Assembly (NCBI GenBank): GCA_016800925.1
Contig: JABCPU010000561.1
Span: 1-38,892, forward strand
DNA: 38,892 bases
Reading direction: 5' to 3'
Origin: Suillus spraguei
Taxonomy: Eukaryota > Basidiomycota > Agaricomycetes > Boletales > Suillaceae
A program made the position numbers and the translations under genes. A model generated the notes under the pieces. The model searched no databases and was not told where the DNA came from. It was given only the letters and a program-made list of their open reading frames with translations. Below, one piece after another: positions 1-9,583 of this stretch (positions are counted from its first letter, which is position 1; every line of letters begins with the position of its first letter).

Positions 1-1697
1 GCTCTAGTAACTTTACTCTATCCTGTAGAATTCGAGCCCATGGTCAGTAATCGCTCAGCCTGACATGCGTCAAACCCGACGATATTAGAAATATTTGTGC
101 AGTCTCCATGTCAGTCTATCATGTCTATCAATTGGAATCCTTCCGAGGGAGCGTTAGTTGGAAAATGATGCGCCAACCATAAGGTTCTGTACTTGTATAT
201 ATCCACGGACAAGTTGAGCGGCGTAGCTATCAGCATCCGCATACCGCGGAGTATCTCAGCAAGGAGGGAATTTTTTTCCTCGCCAAGGCTACGAGGCACC
301 ACTACCAGGCTAAAGATCAAAACGGTAAAGTACTGGATGGGGGAAGATATGGAGTAAATGCCATCATGTGAAAAATTCTATTTCAATTTTAGTGCTGCAG
401 CATGATTCGGGAAAGACGCAGTACTTTATGCAGTGCACGATACAATGTTTTTGTGTAATTGATATTGATGTAGTGCTCTTACTTTGACTGCCGGTGAGAT
501 TGACCACTAGTTAGCTAGTCCATATGTGTGCCACCTAGTATTATCTTCATGCTATGATGCCGTAACGCAACTTCGTGTACGAGTTTGCGTCGCTCAGACA
601 GAGACAAGCGGTTACGAACCGATGCCGGACCCATACTCTAAGTTCAAAATGAAAGTGATTAATTGTGAGGTACTCAATGGGAAATCATTACTGTATGGGA
701 AACATACGGCCACACATGCCCATGAGTTGCAGGTATAACACGCGCGAATGTGGGCAACCTATTGGACGTCTTGAGCGTGGACAAGGATGCAAGGCAGGGG
801 GGTTGGGCAAAGGTATCCGGCGGATGGCGTCAAATAGAGCGGCGGCGATAGGACATGAACATGCGGTTAACTAACTTTTCAGTCAGCAATGACGTCCAAG
901 GCAAAGATGCAAAACATGTTAAACATATGTAAGAGGGAGAGGCGGCGAAGGACGACAGCCCCTCAGAGCCATAAAGGTGATCCATCCAAAAGAAGGGGAG
1001 CAACCGGCGAGGACGTTCATCAGGAATGGGGAAGCTCTCTAAGTCATCCAAGACGGCGGAAAATGGTTCGGCCAGAGGCACAGCGCGCGACTCAGCGAAA
1101 TTGGTAGTTGCTCGCTGACATACTAAATCCAAGGGGGAGGATGATGCAATAATTGCAAAAAACCCAGTTCTTGACGTGAGTCAACGGACCGTACACAGAT
1201 GATGTGACTGAAAAATAAGGTGCGCTCAAGTCTGTAAGACAGGCACGCCACGCAGCGTAATCACGACAGCAGGGCAAAATAAAATGTAGTGAGGATAATA
1301 AAGTGCATCATAATCGCATGTATCGTTGTGAACAGTGGAGGGCGGACAAATGGCCTCATTCAACACTCGAGAAACGTGCGAAAGTGTCTTCGCTAGACAA
1401 CCAAAAGTAAGCGCTCATGGACATCGATCATTTTTGCAGTCACAGGGAACGATAACGCACATTGATGAGGATCCAAGGGATAAGTCAGGCTCATTGGTGA
1501 GGTCTTCATATTTAAAAATCTACATTACATAATACTAGTTGCAGTCGGCACGACCGCTCCGTACTAGCCGTCCACGACCTTTTCAGATGCTGACTCTTCA
1601 ACTGAATCATGTGGACACCTCTAACAGTCACGAGCAAGTAGTTATCTTGTCTTGAATGTGAACGCTGGTTTCTATTAAGCCTTCCCTTGTCCCATCC
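1..1697. other. No gene recognised
   Basis: The open frames here are all about 100 codons or shorter, overlap on both strands, and show no family motif that I recognise. A minus-strand frame at 111-320 (69 codons) is the least random-looking but has no identifiable domain. I see no repeat with obvious terminal structure. The stretch just upstream of 1698 should hold the promoter of the PhyH gene, but no clear TATA box stands out. Confidence 0.5.
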
Positions 1698-2776
1698 ATG
1701 ACTGTCACCATCAACAAAGTTTTATACGACGAACAAGGGTACATTATCCTCCCAAATCTTATTCCTCCAGAGACATTTGAGGCCCTCAAAGAGGCCTGCG
1801 AGCATGCTACAGCTAAGACGAGAACCGGATCATGGCCCCACCGGCGCACCGTTGGAAGACAGTTCCCTCCTTCGATGATAGCAATCCAGATTCATGGGGC
1901 GTTTCAACACCTCATGCATCCTGACCTTGAGGAGCCCGCATTTGCAGAGTGGTACACCTCGGACGCGCTTATTAATGCTGCGAAGAAGTTGTTGCAATGC
2001 AATGAAGATGAACTGCAAATGGGTATGTTTGTTGCTTGCTTGATAGTTCGTTTGACGTTGATGTGTTTCGTAGAACTTTTTAACCTGCTAATCAACCCAT
2101 TAGAACATAATTTTGCCCTTCGATGGCACCGTGATGATGTACGAGAAAACGCAACCGCTGAGGAAGAAGTCATCGCTCTTGGACTCTGGACGCATGGTGT
2201 TAGTGCTCGCAGTTGATGATTTGTCCGCTCTAAATAACTTTTAGGTTCAATGGAATACGCGAGTACTCTCCAACGTCGTTGACGACTTATCTGATTCATG
2301 AACAGCGCTTTGTACGAGGACTCGTGTCTCTACATTGTCCCAAATACCCACAAATTGCCGAGAACGGAGCTTCAGAGAGCTCAGTCAATGACACAAGTAC
2401 CACCTGCGAACCCTTTGGACATGCCGGGAGCGATTCAAGTCACTTTGCAACGTCAGTTCACGAAATTTCATTTCCTCGCTAAGTGTATCTCACCAAGATT
2501 AAATACCAAGCTGGCGAGACGGTGTTCTATAATAACAATATATTACACTGCGGAGCATACAACTCGAAACAGCGCCGTGCAACACTTCATGGATGCATGG
2601 GCGACATACGTGGTGGATCGACAAGGGCCAAAAATGTGCTCCAACATGGACTATTGTGGATGACGGAAGACCGCTTCCGCGATCGATTGAATGAGAGAGG
2701 GAAGAGGATGCTTCAGGCTCTTGTTGATATGAAGAAGGGTGTCCAAGGCGATCTCGGATATTCGCAAGTGAATTAG
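1698..2776 (+). CDS. Phytanoyl-CoA dioxygenase (PhyH) family protein, five exons
   Basis: Predicted exons are 1698-2022, 2074-2198, 2245-2258, 2306-2451 and 2511-2776, giving about 291 residues. The family consists of Fe(II)/2-oxoglutarate-dependent oxygenases that hydroxylate small molecules; the substrate here is unknown. The iron-binding HxD is seen as WHRDD (H127, D129) and the distal histidine as NNNILHCG (about H216). A basic residue about ten positions later (R225/R226) would bind 2-oxoglutarate. The core motif LWTHG-VQWNT-ALYEDSCLYIVP is only continuous if two introns are removed, and the second of these (2259-2305) would need a GC-AG splice pair. The other introns are GT-AG, of 51, 46 and 59 nt. 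No signal peptide is visible, so it is probably cytosolic or peroxisomal. Length suits the short fungal PhyH type. Exon 3 (14 nt) is the least certain part. Confidence 0.85.
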
Positions 2777-3159
2777 ACGTAGGAAATTTGTTTTACGAAG
2801 TAAAGTTAAGTTTAAATGTATCTGAGTTGTTGATTGGTTTCGAGGCCTGTGTTGACTCGAACGGTTGACATCGTCGGTCCTGCAGTGTAAATGCTGTGAG
2901 CTTCGTCAATGCACAAGCTTAATGTATCAAGTGAAGGTATAATTTTGCCGAAGAAGTCGCGCAACGCACGGAAAGTGATCGTTGAACGTCGATAATTGTT
3001 CCAGTGAAATAATGACATCAGTGAATTCACGAGTCCTCGATATTGTAACCGTGGGAAGTATAGCTGTAATCCGCCAAATATTATGTCACTCAATAGTGCC
3101 CTGCGAGTGGCTGGCTCCGCTTGAATTTGCCGAACTTGCCGAGGGTACCCAGGCCAGAA
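2777..3159. other. Intergenic, unassigned minus-strand frame
   Basis: This lies between the PhyH gene and its decayed relative. A 120-codon frame on the minus strand (2812-3174) is open but I do not recognise its product, and it runs into the PhyH relic, so it may be chance. Nothing else is supported. Confidence 0.35.
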
Positions 3160-3310
3160 AACTCCGACATTCACAATGCATTATTCTGATTCATGCGGGG
3201 AGCCTGTGTTTCCAGAGTGGTACACTTCCAATGCAGCTGTTGCAATATGGTGAAAATGAGCACTGGCAGACAGGTATGTGTGTTGCTTGTCCTGATAGTT
3301 TGTTTGTGTT
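3160..3310 (+). pseudogene. Decayed fragment of a PhyH paralogue
   Basis: The DNA aligns by eye with the end of exon 1 and the start of intron 1 of the gene at 1698-2776. Shared landmarks are the segment reading ATTCATG-GGG, then CAGAGTGGTACAC, then TTGCAATGC-like sequence, and finally the splice donor and intron start (GTATGT, TTGTTGCTTG, TTGATAG/CTGATAG, TTTG). Several internal deletions remove part of the coding sequence and the frame is lost. Because intron sequence is kept, this arose by DNA duplication and not from a retrocopied mRNA. Only this short piece is recognisable. Confidence 0.6.
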
Positions 3311-3785
3311 AGCGACCTAGCCAGGCGCTAAGGAACTTGAGTGGTGTCTGCGACAGGCGCTCTATCAAGAGCGGCGGCCCATGCATATTGGTCTCCTAGT
3401 GTGGAGTGCACTAGTTGCATTGGTCAGAGGTGGGTGCTACACACTGTCTCACGACCTACGTCACAGAGATGAGGTTCTTGATGACGATCAAAGATGTAGC
3501 AGCGATGAGCTTCTACGAAGTTCGAATAGTGACAATAAGCTTAATGAAAGCTTATTGAAAGAAGTTCAGGGTCAAAGATCAAGTAGATTCAAGTTAAAGA
3601 AGTACAAAGGCTATCTGCATGTATTTATATGTAAGATTGAAGTGGAGCATGAATATGTAAGTATCGCTGAATTAAGTATGAAGTCAGATAACCAATAAGA
3701 GGACGCATGCTCGTAAACGAGTCAGAGGCATATCAACCAATGAGAATGCGCATGTGCGCAAAGGAGTCATAAGTGCAGAGCCAAA
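3311..3785. other. No gene recognised
   Basis: A 105-codon plus-strand frame (3381-3698) shows no domain and is rich in A. There are no clear repeats inside. The stretch ends at the left arm of the inverted repeat. Confidence 0.4.
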
Positions 3786-4796
3786 GGTCAAGATGTCCTT
3801 GAAGGTAGACAGGGGGTTCCCGTGAACTGAGCGGGTGTGCATGTTGAAGCGCAAGGTAATGTGACAAGCACAGAGGAGGTGCTTGAAGTGCGTGAAGTGA
3901 AAGAGGTATGTATAGGTGCGGAGGAGGTAGAAGGTGTGCGAAGAGGGCGTGTTCAGCAATGATGGAGGAGACGAGCGTAGGCGAGGTAGGGAGTGACGAC
4001 AGCAAGCCAGATGAGGTAGCGAAGGATGAGGATGGGGGCCTCGTTGGGACAAGAGTAGACGGCGACGCATAGGAGGAAAAATGATAGTAGGGGCACAAGA
4101 AGTGTTCTTGTAACAGTTTGACGTTGATGTCACATCCCATAGTGGATGACTTTCCACAGGCTCGAAATATGTTGATTAGAATATCATATCATAAATTTGA
4201 CTACATTAGGAAGGTGTGCCAGGATGCCACTGTTCATTTGAGCTGAATTTGCAAACATTTTTCTTTGCCCCCCTCTTTCAAACCTTAATCTATTTTGATC
4301 TATTGCCCCCCCCTACAGAATTGAATATCTGATTATCGCCTGTTTTAGGCCACTAATGCCAGCAATATTTGCTGATGTAATGAGCCTTGCTCAACGTGCA
4401 TGGCCTTTCACAGTCATACAAAGGTGCGTTGTCAACATTTTGCCAAGCTCATTGATGCCTCTTTCTGTTACAAGAACACCTTCTTGCACCCCTACTATCA
4501 TTTTTCCTCCTATGCGTCGCCGTCTACTCTCGTCCCGACGAGGCCTCCATCCTCATCCTTCGCTACCTCATCTGGCTTGCCGTCATCACTCCTTACCTCA
4601 CCTATGCTCGTCTCCTCCATCGTCGCTGAACATGCCCTCTTCACGCGCCTTCTATCTCCTTTACACCTATATGCGCCTCTCTCACTTCACGTGCTTCAAG
4701 CGCCTCCTCTGCGCTTGTCGCATTACCTTGCGCTTCAACACGCGCACTCGCTCGGTTCATGGGAAACCCCTGTCTACCTTCAAGGACGTCTTGGTA
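3786..4796. repeat. Large inverted repeat (about 333-bp arms, about 344-bp spacer)
   Basis: The left arm (about 3786-4118) is the reverse complement of the right arm (about 4463-4796) with scattered mismatches. The outer ends read TGTCCTTGAAGGTAGACAGG on the left and CCTGTCTACCTTCAAGGACG on the right. The inner ends share GTTACAAGAACAC and CCCTACTATCATTTTTCCTC. Both arms, read inward-to-outward, contain the same Ser/Pro-rich open frames, which is simply the repeat seen on two strands. The spacer has runs of seven or eight C. It could be a foldback or MITE-like element, or an inverted duplication; no target duplication was found at the ends. RNA crossing it would form a long hairpin. Confidence 0.75.
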
Positions 4797-4829
4797 TCAT
4801 GTTATGCTTTATCTGGATTTTAGGGGAGG

Positions 4830-5696
4830 TGTTGACTACTATGAAGGAGTATGTCCAGATATGGTGTAGAGATAGTATAGACTACTCCGGACAAGGTCCG
4901 GAATAGAAACAGACAGGATAAGACTACCAAAGGTAGAGTTGGAGGTGAAACAGATGAGAGACAGGAAACAGACAAAGTCCGAAAAGGATATAGGACATAG
5001 GATCAAAGCCCCAGCCTAGGGAATGATCCCATAGGTCTGAGTCAGAAGCTTTACATGGGCTGGAGCCCAAGTGCAAGAACAGAAACAGATTTATATAGAC
5101 ATGGTAACAACATACAGAAGTCAAAGGAATATACAGAAGTAGTAAAGCAATGATCAGACTGAGGTCTGCTGGAGTTGTACTACAAGTTTATATACTGTAA
5201 AGAGCATGCCGGAAGGTAAGTACAGATAGTCCAAGGCTATGTCTGAAGTATACGGAAACACATTAGTAAGTACAGCAGAACATAAGGCTATGAGCTCAGA
5301 GATGAAACTTGTACAAAATACTTATCAAGACAGAGGCAGAGATCACCAAGAGCCAGAAGCACAGAGATACCCAAAAGCCGGAAACACAGGTATAGTCTAA
5401 AAGAGGTAATGTGCAGGTGTGCAGGAATAGTTCGGATATGAACTTGGATTGGATATGGACACATATTGGATATGGATATGTATTGGATATGGACACAGAT
5501 CGGATATGGACATGGATCGGATGGATGGACTGGGTCAGATATGGATATGGATCAGATATGGATGGATATGGATTGGAGTGGATGGGTGAATCAGATATGT
5601 GAGCTGGATTGGATGGGCAGACTAGAATGTATGGATTGGGTGTCCGGATGTCCATGGATCAGATCAGATCTGGACCTGAATGTATGGTATATGACA
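4830..5696 (-). repeat. Diverged, reversed copy of the nest's LTR family
   Basis: Read on the minus strand, this begins at 5696 with TGTCATATACCATAC, the same start as the LTR at 5900. It later shows the landmarks of that LTR: CATAGCC, ACAGTATATAAAC (TATA region) and CAACTCTACCTTTGG-TAGTC. It lies in opposite orientation to the copies at 5900 and 7630 and is clearly older and more diverged. The 5' end abuts the C-terminal piece of the Harbinger transposase. The other end, near 4830, was not fixed and no target duplication was confirmed. Confidence 0.55.
5430..5640. repeat. Imperfect GGATATGGA-type simple repeat
   Basis: A degenerate run of GGATATGGA, GGATATGGACA and GGATGGATGG units is present. 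It makes long apparent open frames on both strands (for example 5466-5807) composed of M, D, W, G and Y, which are artefacts. It corresponds to an expanded part of the start of the reversed LTR copy, where the LTR proper has only a few GATC/ATCC units. Confidence 0.7.
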
Positions 5697-5899
5697 CTTT
5701 GTGTGGAACATAACATGTTCTTGAAGTCTTGCCAGACGGCAGCATCATCAACTGTCTCCTGCCAATACTTAAGGTACACTGTGTGGATTTGGTTGATGCC
5801 AACTTGAATTGCGCGCAGATTGTGCAATTGAATGCAGGTCTCAATGAGATCAGCCTGCGAATCCTTGTTAGCGATCTCAAGTGGTACATGCAATCTCCC
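5697..5899 (-). pseudogene. C-terminal piece of PIF/Harbinger transposase (severed)
   Basis: Read on the minus strand, this encodes the end of an agaricomycete-type DDE_Tnp_4 (Harbinger) nuclease. Visible motifs are RLHVPLEIANKD, ADLIETCIQLHNLRA, VGINQIHTVYLKYW and DDAAVWQDFKNML. It continues exactly where the N-terminal part at 17584 stops: there the frame ends at GLQGAFG next to GGGAG, and here the frame resumes after GGGAG. The two halves are now 11.7 kb apart because the LTR element landed between them. At its 3' end the frame runs into the reversed LTR copy at 5696. Confidence 0.8.
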
Positions 5900-6497
5900 T
5901 GTCATATACCATACTTCTGATCTCTGATCTGATCAGATCCAATCAGATCCAATTGATCCTACTTCCATCTGGTCCACAGATCCTATCTGGATCACCCATC
6001 CAAAAGTCCCTACTTCTCACACTCTAACTCCCTTGTGGACATCTCTGTCTACCTCCTTTCGGCAATCCTCCTGTCTCCAGTATTCCAGTTGTGTATATTT
6101 CCTTCCTGCTTATTGATCCATTACCTGTGTCTCATTTCTGACTCGTGCTTACTGATCCACTGTGCATTAACTAATAGACTTCCATTATACATTGTACATA
6201 GCCCTCGGTCCCGGACTCATTGATTATCTGTGCTAGTTACTTACAGTATATAAACCATTTGTAAATCTCTGTAGAACCTTAGTTCAAATATCATCTTAGA
6301 TTCTGCTCATTCTGTTCCTCCGGACTTGAGTTACTTCTAGCTCTAGTCATCTTCTGAGACTTAGGATTGATTCCGATAGTCTATATCTCTGACTCTACCT
6401 TTGGGTAGTCTACCTCTGTTAGTTTCTAGTTAGAAACTCCTTCCGAGACTAGCCTTATTCCTTGTTCCATCTCCACGTTCCAGATAACCTTTGGACA
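5900..6497 (+). repeat. LTR copy A, first 600 bp
   Basis: This matches 7630-7660 plus 16877-about 17420 closely, for example CTCTAACTCCCTTGTGGACA, CAGTATTCC, AACTAATAGACTTCC and TTAGTTCAAATATCATC. Differences are mostly transitions. A TATA-like CAGTATATAAACC lies at about 6245, in the position expected for an LTR promoter. The alignment weakens after the GATAACCTT near 6490. Confidence 0.75.
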
Positions 6498-7482
6498 TGT
6501 CGTATCTGATGTAACAAACATATTGGCGCTGGGCTTAAAACCCCATATTTTGACACTCGTCTCACATCTACAGGAGTTACCACTTGTCCATGGCTGTCTT
6601 ACCCCTTTAGCAGTACCAGTGGCATCCCACACTTACTGCACACCGTACCGACTGCCGCACCACGTTCCATGTACCAATGTCCTTCCATGTCCTTGCCACA
6701 TCCACATAGCTCCATTTGGTGCATCGTTTGTTTTCTGTTCGTTATCACTGATTCCATGGCAAGCCTTATTACATGTTGCCTCGTGCCGCAGCACCTTGTG
6801 CTATGTTTACTTATGGCAGTTACTACACTCCAGCACTACTGATCTCGCCTAGAGTATTCCGAGTACATACAATTTAGGATATAAGCACCGCATACCCTGC
6901 ACGATAGAGACACCTGATTTTACACCATTGCACGTACTATAGGTCAGGATTATTGTCTAGCTCTGGATCTACCCAGTAGTGGACATAGTCTTTAAAGTTC
7001 CCTTATCGCTCGTTAATCTATCATGCTCGTTCTCTGTTACCACTGGCATACCGCTGGACTTTTGACTGTTACTTTGACTGAACTTCTCACGCACCGCTAC
7101 TTTACCGCTGAAAGTACCGCAGACTTCTTTACTGTTTCTTTGCACCGCTCGCAACCTTACCGCTACTGCTGAGATCACCACTCGACATCACTCGCTCGAT
7201 GCAACTGTTACTGACCTTATCTCAACCATGGTAGCACCACTACACACGACACTAGTTCTGGCGGTATCATCGCTGACCACGGCAACTTACCACTGACCAT
7301 GACGCTTGTTTCACACATAAGTTAGACTCAAACTTGACCATACTAATAGGCATCCCCCTTTAGGGTCGAATGCTCTTGTTCTTACAAGTGAAGCAGACTA
7401 GACGGAGCGCAAGACTCACATACTAGTTTAGGCAGTGGTTTATCTACAGCCCAGGCTAGGTTGTATCTTTACACCGATACGT
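6498..7482 (+). other. Single-copy segment within the outer LTR element
   Basis: About 985 bp present in copy A but absent between the corresponding parts of the second LTR (about 17420-17430). It begins near GTAACAAACATATTGGCGCTGG, whose TTGGCGCTGG resembles the primer-binding region of some LTR elements. It contains many short ACC/CAC-rich words and no convincing ORF. GGACAT occurs at both edges (about 6493 and 7484), and the edges share a weak inverted CGTATC, so a separate insertion is also possible. Confidence 0.4.
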
Positions 7483-7629
7483 TCGGACATCCAGATCTGT
7501 CATGCAACCACTTCTGGACCTTCGGATGTATACCTATCCTCTGAAATAAGGGGCATTACTCAGGAAAGGGGCACAGTGCAGGAACTGAGGCCAAAGCCCC
7601 TTGGATCTTTTACCCTTTGAGTATGGTCT
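7483..7629 (+). repeat. LTR copy A, last 150 bp
   Basis: Matches about 17425-17573, including AAGGGGCATTACTCAGGAAA and GGGGCACAGTGCA. Most differences are C/T or G/A. It ends at GAGTATGGTCT and abuts the second LTR at 7630, lacking the last 15 or so bases present at 17569-17583. Confidence 0.65.
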
Positions 7630-7660
7630 TGTCATATTCCATATATCTGATCTCAGATCC
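7630..7660 (+). repeat. Second LTR of the outer element, left piece
   Basis: The sequence TGTCATATTCCATATATC repeats the start of copy A at 5900. It is cut at 7660 by the chromovirus; the last five bases, GATCC, are the target duplication that reappears at 16872-16876. Confidence 0.75.
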
Positions 7661-7966
7661 TGTTACGAACTGAGGTGGTGTCACCAGCGACAGTGAGAAG
7701 ACACAGGCGGTCTACTGGGAAGTTCTTACAATGTCCAAAAGAGGACAAGGTGAAAGTACAAGGAACGCGTTCCGAGTACGATCAAGGGTTCGGCCTCAAA
7801 GACGAGTCTAAGAGGTTCTACGAGAATAGAGACTAAGACTAAGAAGTGCTTAGACTTAGAGACAATTCAAGATGACTTAGGTTGGAGACCTAAGCGAAGG
7901 AAGTTCCAGGTAAAACCCAGTAAGATTAAAGTAAAGAATCTACTACAAGTACACTGTGCTTAAATA

Positions 7967-8175
7967 CAGTGGCTCAAAAAACTGTCCGCATGTTTTGACA
8001 TTTTTCACTATCTATGATATTGTGTGAGAATGAACAAATTCCTCGAGGACATACTTATACCACATTGTAGTATGGCTTCAGGGCTTTTATTTGAGCCCTA
8101 CACCGTGGGAATCGGCGGAGATATGGTGGAGATATAAGGCTTATAAAATGATGACTCATGTGGACAGTTTTTTGA
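7967..8175 (+). repeat. Left terminal inverted repeat of the Tc1 element
   Basis: About 209 bp, pairing with 9375-9583. By eye it differs at roughly 16 positions, mostly transitions. The outer motif CAAAAAACTGTCCGCATG recurs inverted at the inner edge as CATGTGGACAGTTTTTTGA, so each arm carries two copies of what may be a transposase binding site. Confidence 0.9.
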
Positions 8176-8326
8176 GTGTATATTAAAACTATATAAATCA
8201 TTATTTATGACACCATAAAAATCATGCCACTATTATATAAATTATAAAGTGGTGTCATTATGTTATTTTATGACTATATCTAACTATATAAACCAGAATA
8301 TCTCATGTATCATAGTCATAATCACC

Positions 8327-9343
8327 ATGAAAGCCATCTCCTCTGCTCAAAGAGATAATATCCTCTCTCTGTCTTATGCTGGCCTCTCTGCTCGCCAAAT
8401 TTCCTCTAGAACTGGAGTATGCAAGTCCAATGTGGCCAAGTTCATCAAAGAAAGCCACCCAGACAAGGAAAACTCTTGTGGAGGACGTCCATCCAAGCTT
8501 ACCTCTACTGACAAAAGGGCTATTATCCAACATATCACTACAGGAAAGGCTGATAATGCTGTCCAAGCCACCCATTATATCAATTCCACCATCACTACCC
8601 CTGTCTCTTCACAAACTGTGAGGAATGTTCTCAAGGCAGCTCATCTCAAGGCAGTAACAAAAAAGAAAAAGCCTCTTCTCTCCATCAAACATAGGCAGAG
8701 AAGACTAGCCTTTGCCTTAGCTCATCAACACTGGACTGTAGAGGACTGGAAGCGTGTTATATGGTCAGATGAGACCAAAATCAATAGGATTGGGTCAGAT
8801 GGGAAGGTGTATGTATGGAAAAAGAAGGGAGATGGCCTAACAGACAGAGAGGTTAATGGGACTGTCAAGTTTGGAGGAGGTTCTTTAATGGTATGGGGCT
8901 GTATGGGATGGAATGGTGTAGGAATGCTTGCTGAGGTTGAGGGGAAGATGAATGCTGAGCAGTATGTGGACATTTTAAATGACCACTTGCTGCCTAGCTT
9001 GGCAGAATCAGGGATTGATGAAGAAGATATCATTTTCCAACAGGATAATGATCCCAAGCACACATCCAGAAGAGCTAGGGAATGGTTTGAAGAACATAAC
9101 ATCAATGTTCTTGACTGGCCAGCACAGTCTCCTGATGTCAATGTCATTGAACATCTCTGGGGAACACTCAAGAAAAAGCTTCAAGCCTATGAAAACCCCC
9201 CTAAAGGAGTATGGGAGCTTTGGGAGAGAGTAGCAGTGGAATGGGGGAAGATCACAGCTGAGGATTGCCAGAAATTAATTGAGAGTATGCCTAGAAGGAT
9301 AGAGGCAGTAATTAAAGCCAAGGGAGGTCATACAAAATACTAG
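8327..9343 (+). CDS. Tc1 (DD34E) transposase
   Basis: A 338-residue protein from the ATG at 8327, which fits the family length; the open frame extends upstream to 8249, but those 26 residues are unlike the family and AT-rich. The N-terminus has paired helix-turn-helix DNA-binding segments (about residues 5-110) with a GGRPSKL basic motif between them. The catalytic triad is D148 (WSDETK), D240 (FQQDNDPKHTS) and E275 (NVIEHLWG), with 34 residues between the second D and the E, which defines Tc1. The GGGSLMVWGCMGW block typical of the family is present. It would cut the terminal repeats at 7967 and 9583 and integrate at TA. There is no frameshift or stop, unlike every surrounding layer. Confidence 0.95.
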   Translation: MKAISSAQRDNILSLSYAGLSARQISSRTGVCKSNVAKFIKESHPDKENSCGGRPSKLTSTDKRAIIQHITTGKADNAVQATHYINSTITTPVSSQTVRNVLKAAHLKAVTKKKKPLLSIKHRQRRLAFALAHQHWTVEDWKRVIWSDETKINRIGSDGKVYVWKKKGDGLTDREVNGTVKFGGGSLMVWGCMGWNGVGMLAEVEGKMNAEQYVDILNDHLLPSLAESGIDEEDIIFQQDNDPKHTSRRAREWFEEHNINVLDWPAQSPDVNVIEHLWGTLKKKLQAYENPPKGVWELWERVAVEWGKITAEDCQKLIESMPRRIEAVIKAKGGHTKY

Positions 9344-9374
9344 AATACCTGGTTATTACTGTAAAATACTTGAG

Positions 9375-9583
9375 TCAAAAAACTGTCCGCATGAGTCACC
9401 ATTTTGTGAGCCTTGTATCTCCACCATATCTCCACCGATTCCCACGGTGTAGGGCTCAAATGAAAGCCCTGAAGCCATACTACAATGTGGTATAAGCATG
9501 TTTTTGAGGCATTTGTTTGTTCTCACACAATATTATAGATAGTGAAAAATGCCAAAACATGCGGACAGTTTTTTGAGCCACTG
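9375..9583 (-). repeat. Right terminal inverted repeat of the Tc1 element
   Basis: Reverse complement of the left arm. The inner edge reads TCAAAAAACTGTCCGCATGA and the outer edge GACAGTTTTTTGAGCCACTG. Both arms share the block around CTACACCGTGGGAATCGG. Confidence 0.9.

Larger units (their letters stand above)
7967..9583 (+). mobile_element. Tc1/mariner-type DNA transposon, apparently complete
   Basis: The 1,617-bp element is bounded by CAGTGGCTCAAAAAACTGTC and its reverse complement and flanked by TA (7965-7966, 9584-9585). The empty site is known from the other LTR, which reads AAATAGGTAG without interruption. It has terminal repeats of about 209 bp and a single uninterrupted transposase ORF, so it may be autonomous. 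It is the youngest layer of the nest. Confidence 0.95.

Noticed and set aside
2812..3174. 120-codon minus-strand frame
   Set aside because: Overlaps the PhyH relic on the other strand and has no recognised motif, so it is not called as a gene.
3684..4906. Open frames of 135-168 codons in the inverted repeat, Ser/Pro/Leu-rich
   Set aside because: The same peptide pattern appears from both arms and in two overlapping frames, which is what a repeat with no stops gives. No domain, start context or exon structure supports a gene.
5411..5807. Frames rich in M, D, W, Y and G
   Set aside because: They are translations of the GGATAT-type simple repeat.
8249..8326. Tc1 transposase start at 8249
   Set aside because: The first 26 residues are hydrophobic, AT-derived and unlike the family; the ATG at 8327 gives the normal Tc1 length and N-terminus.
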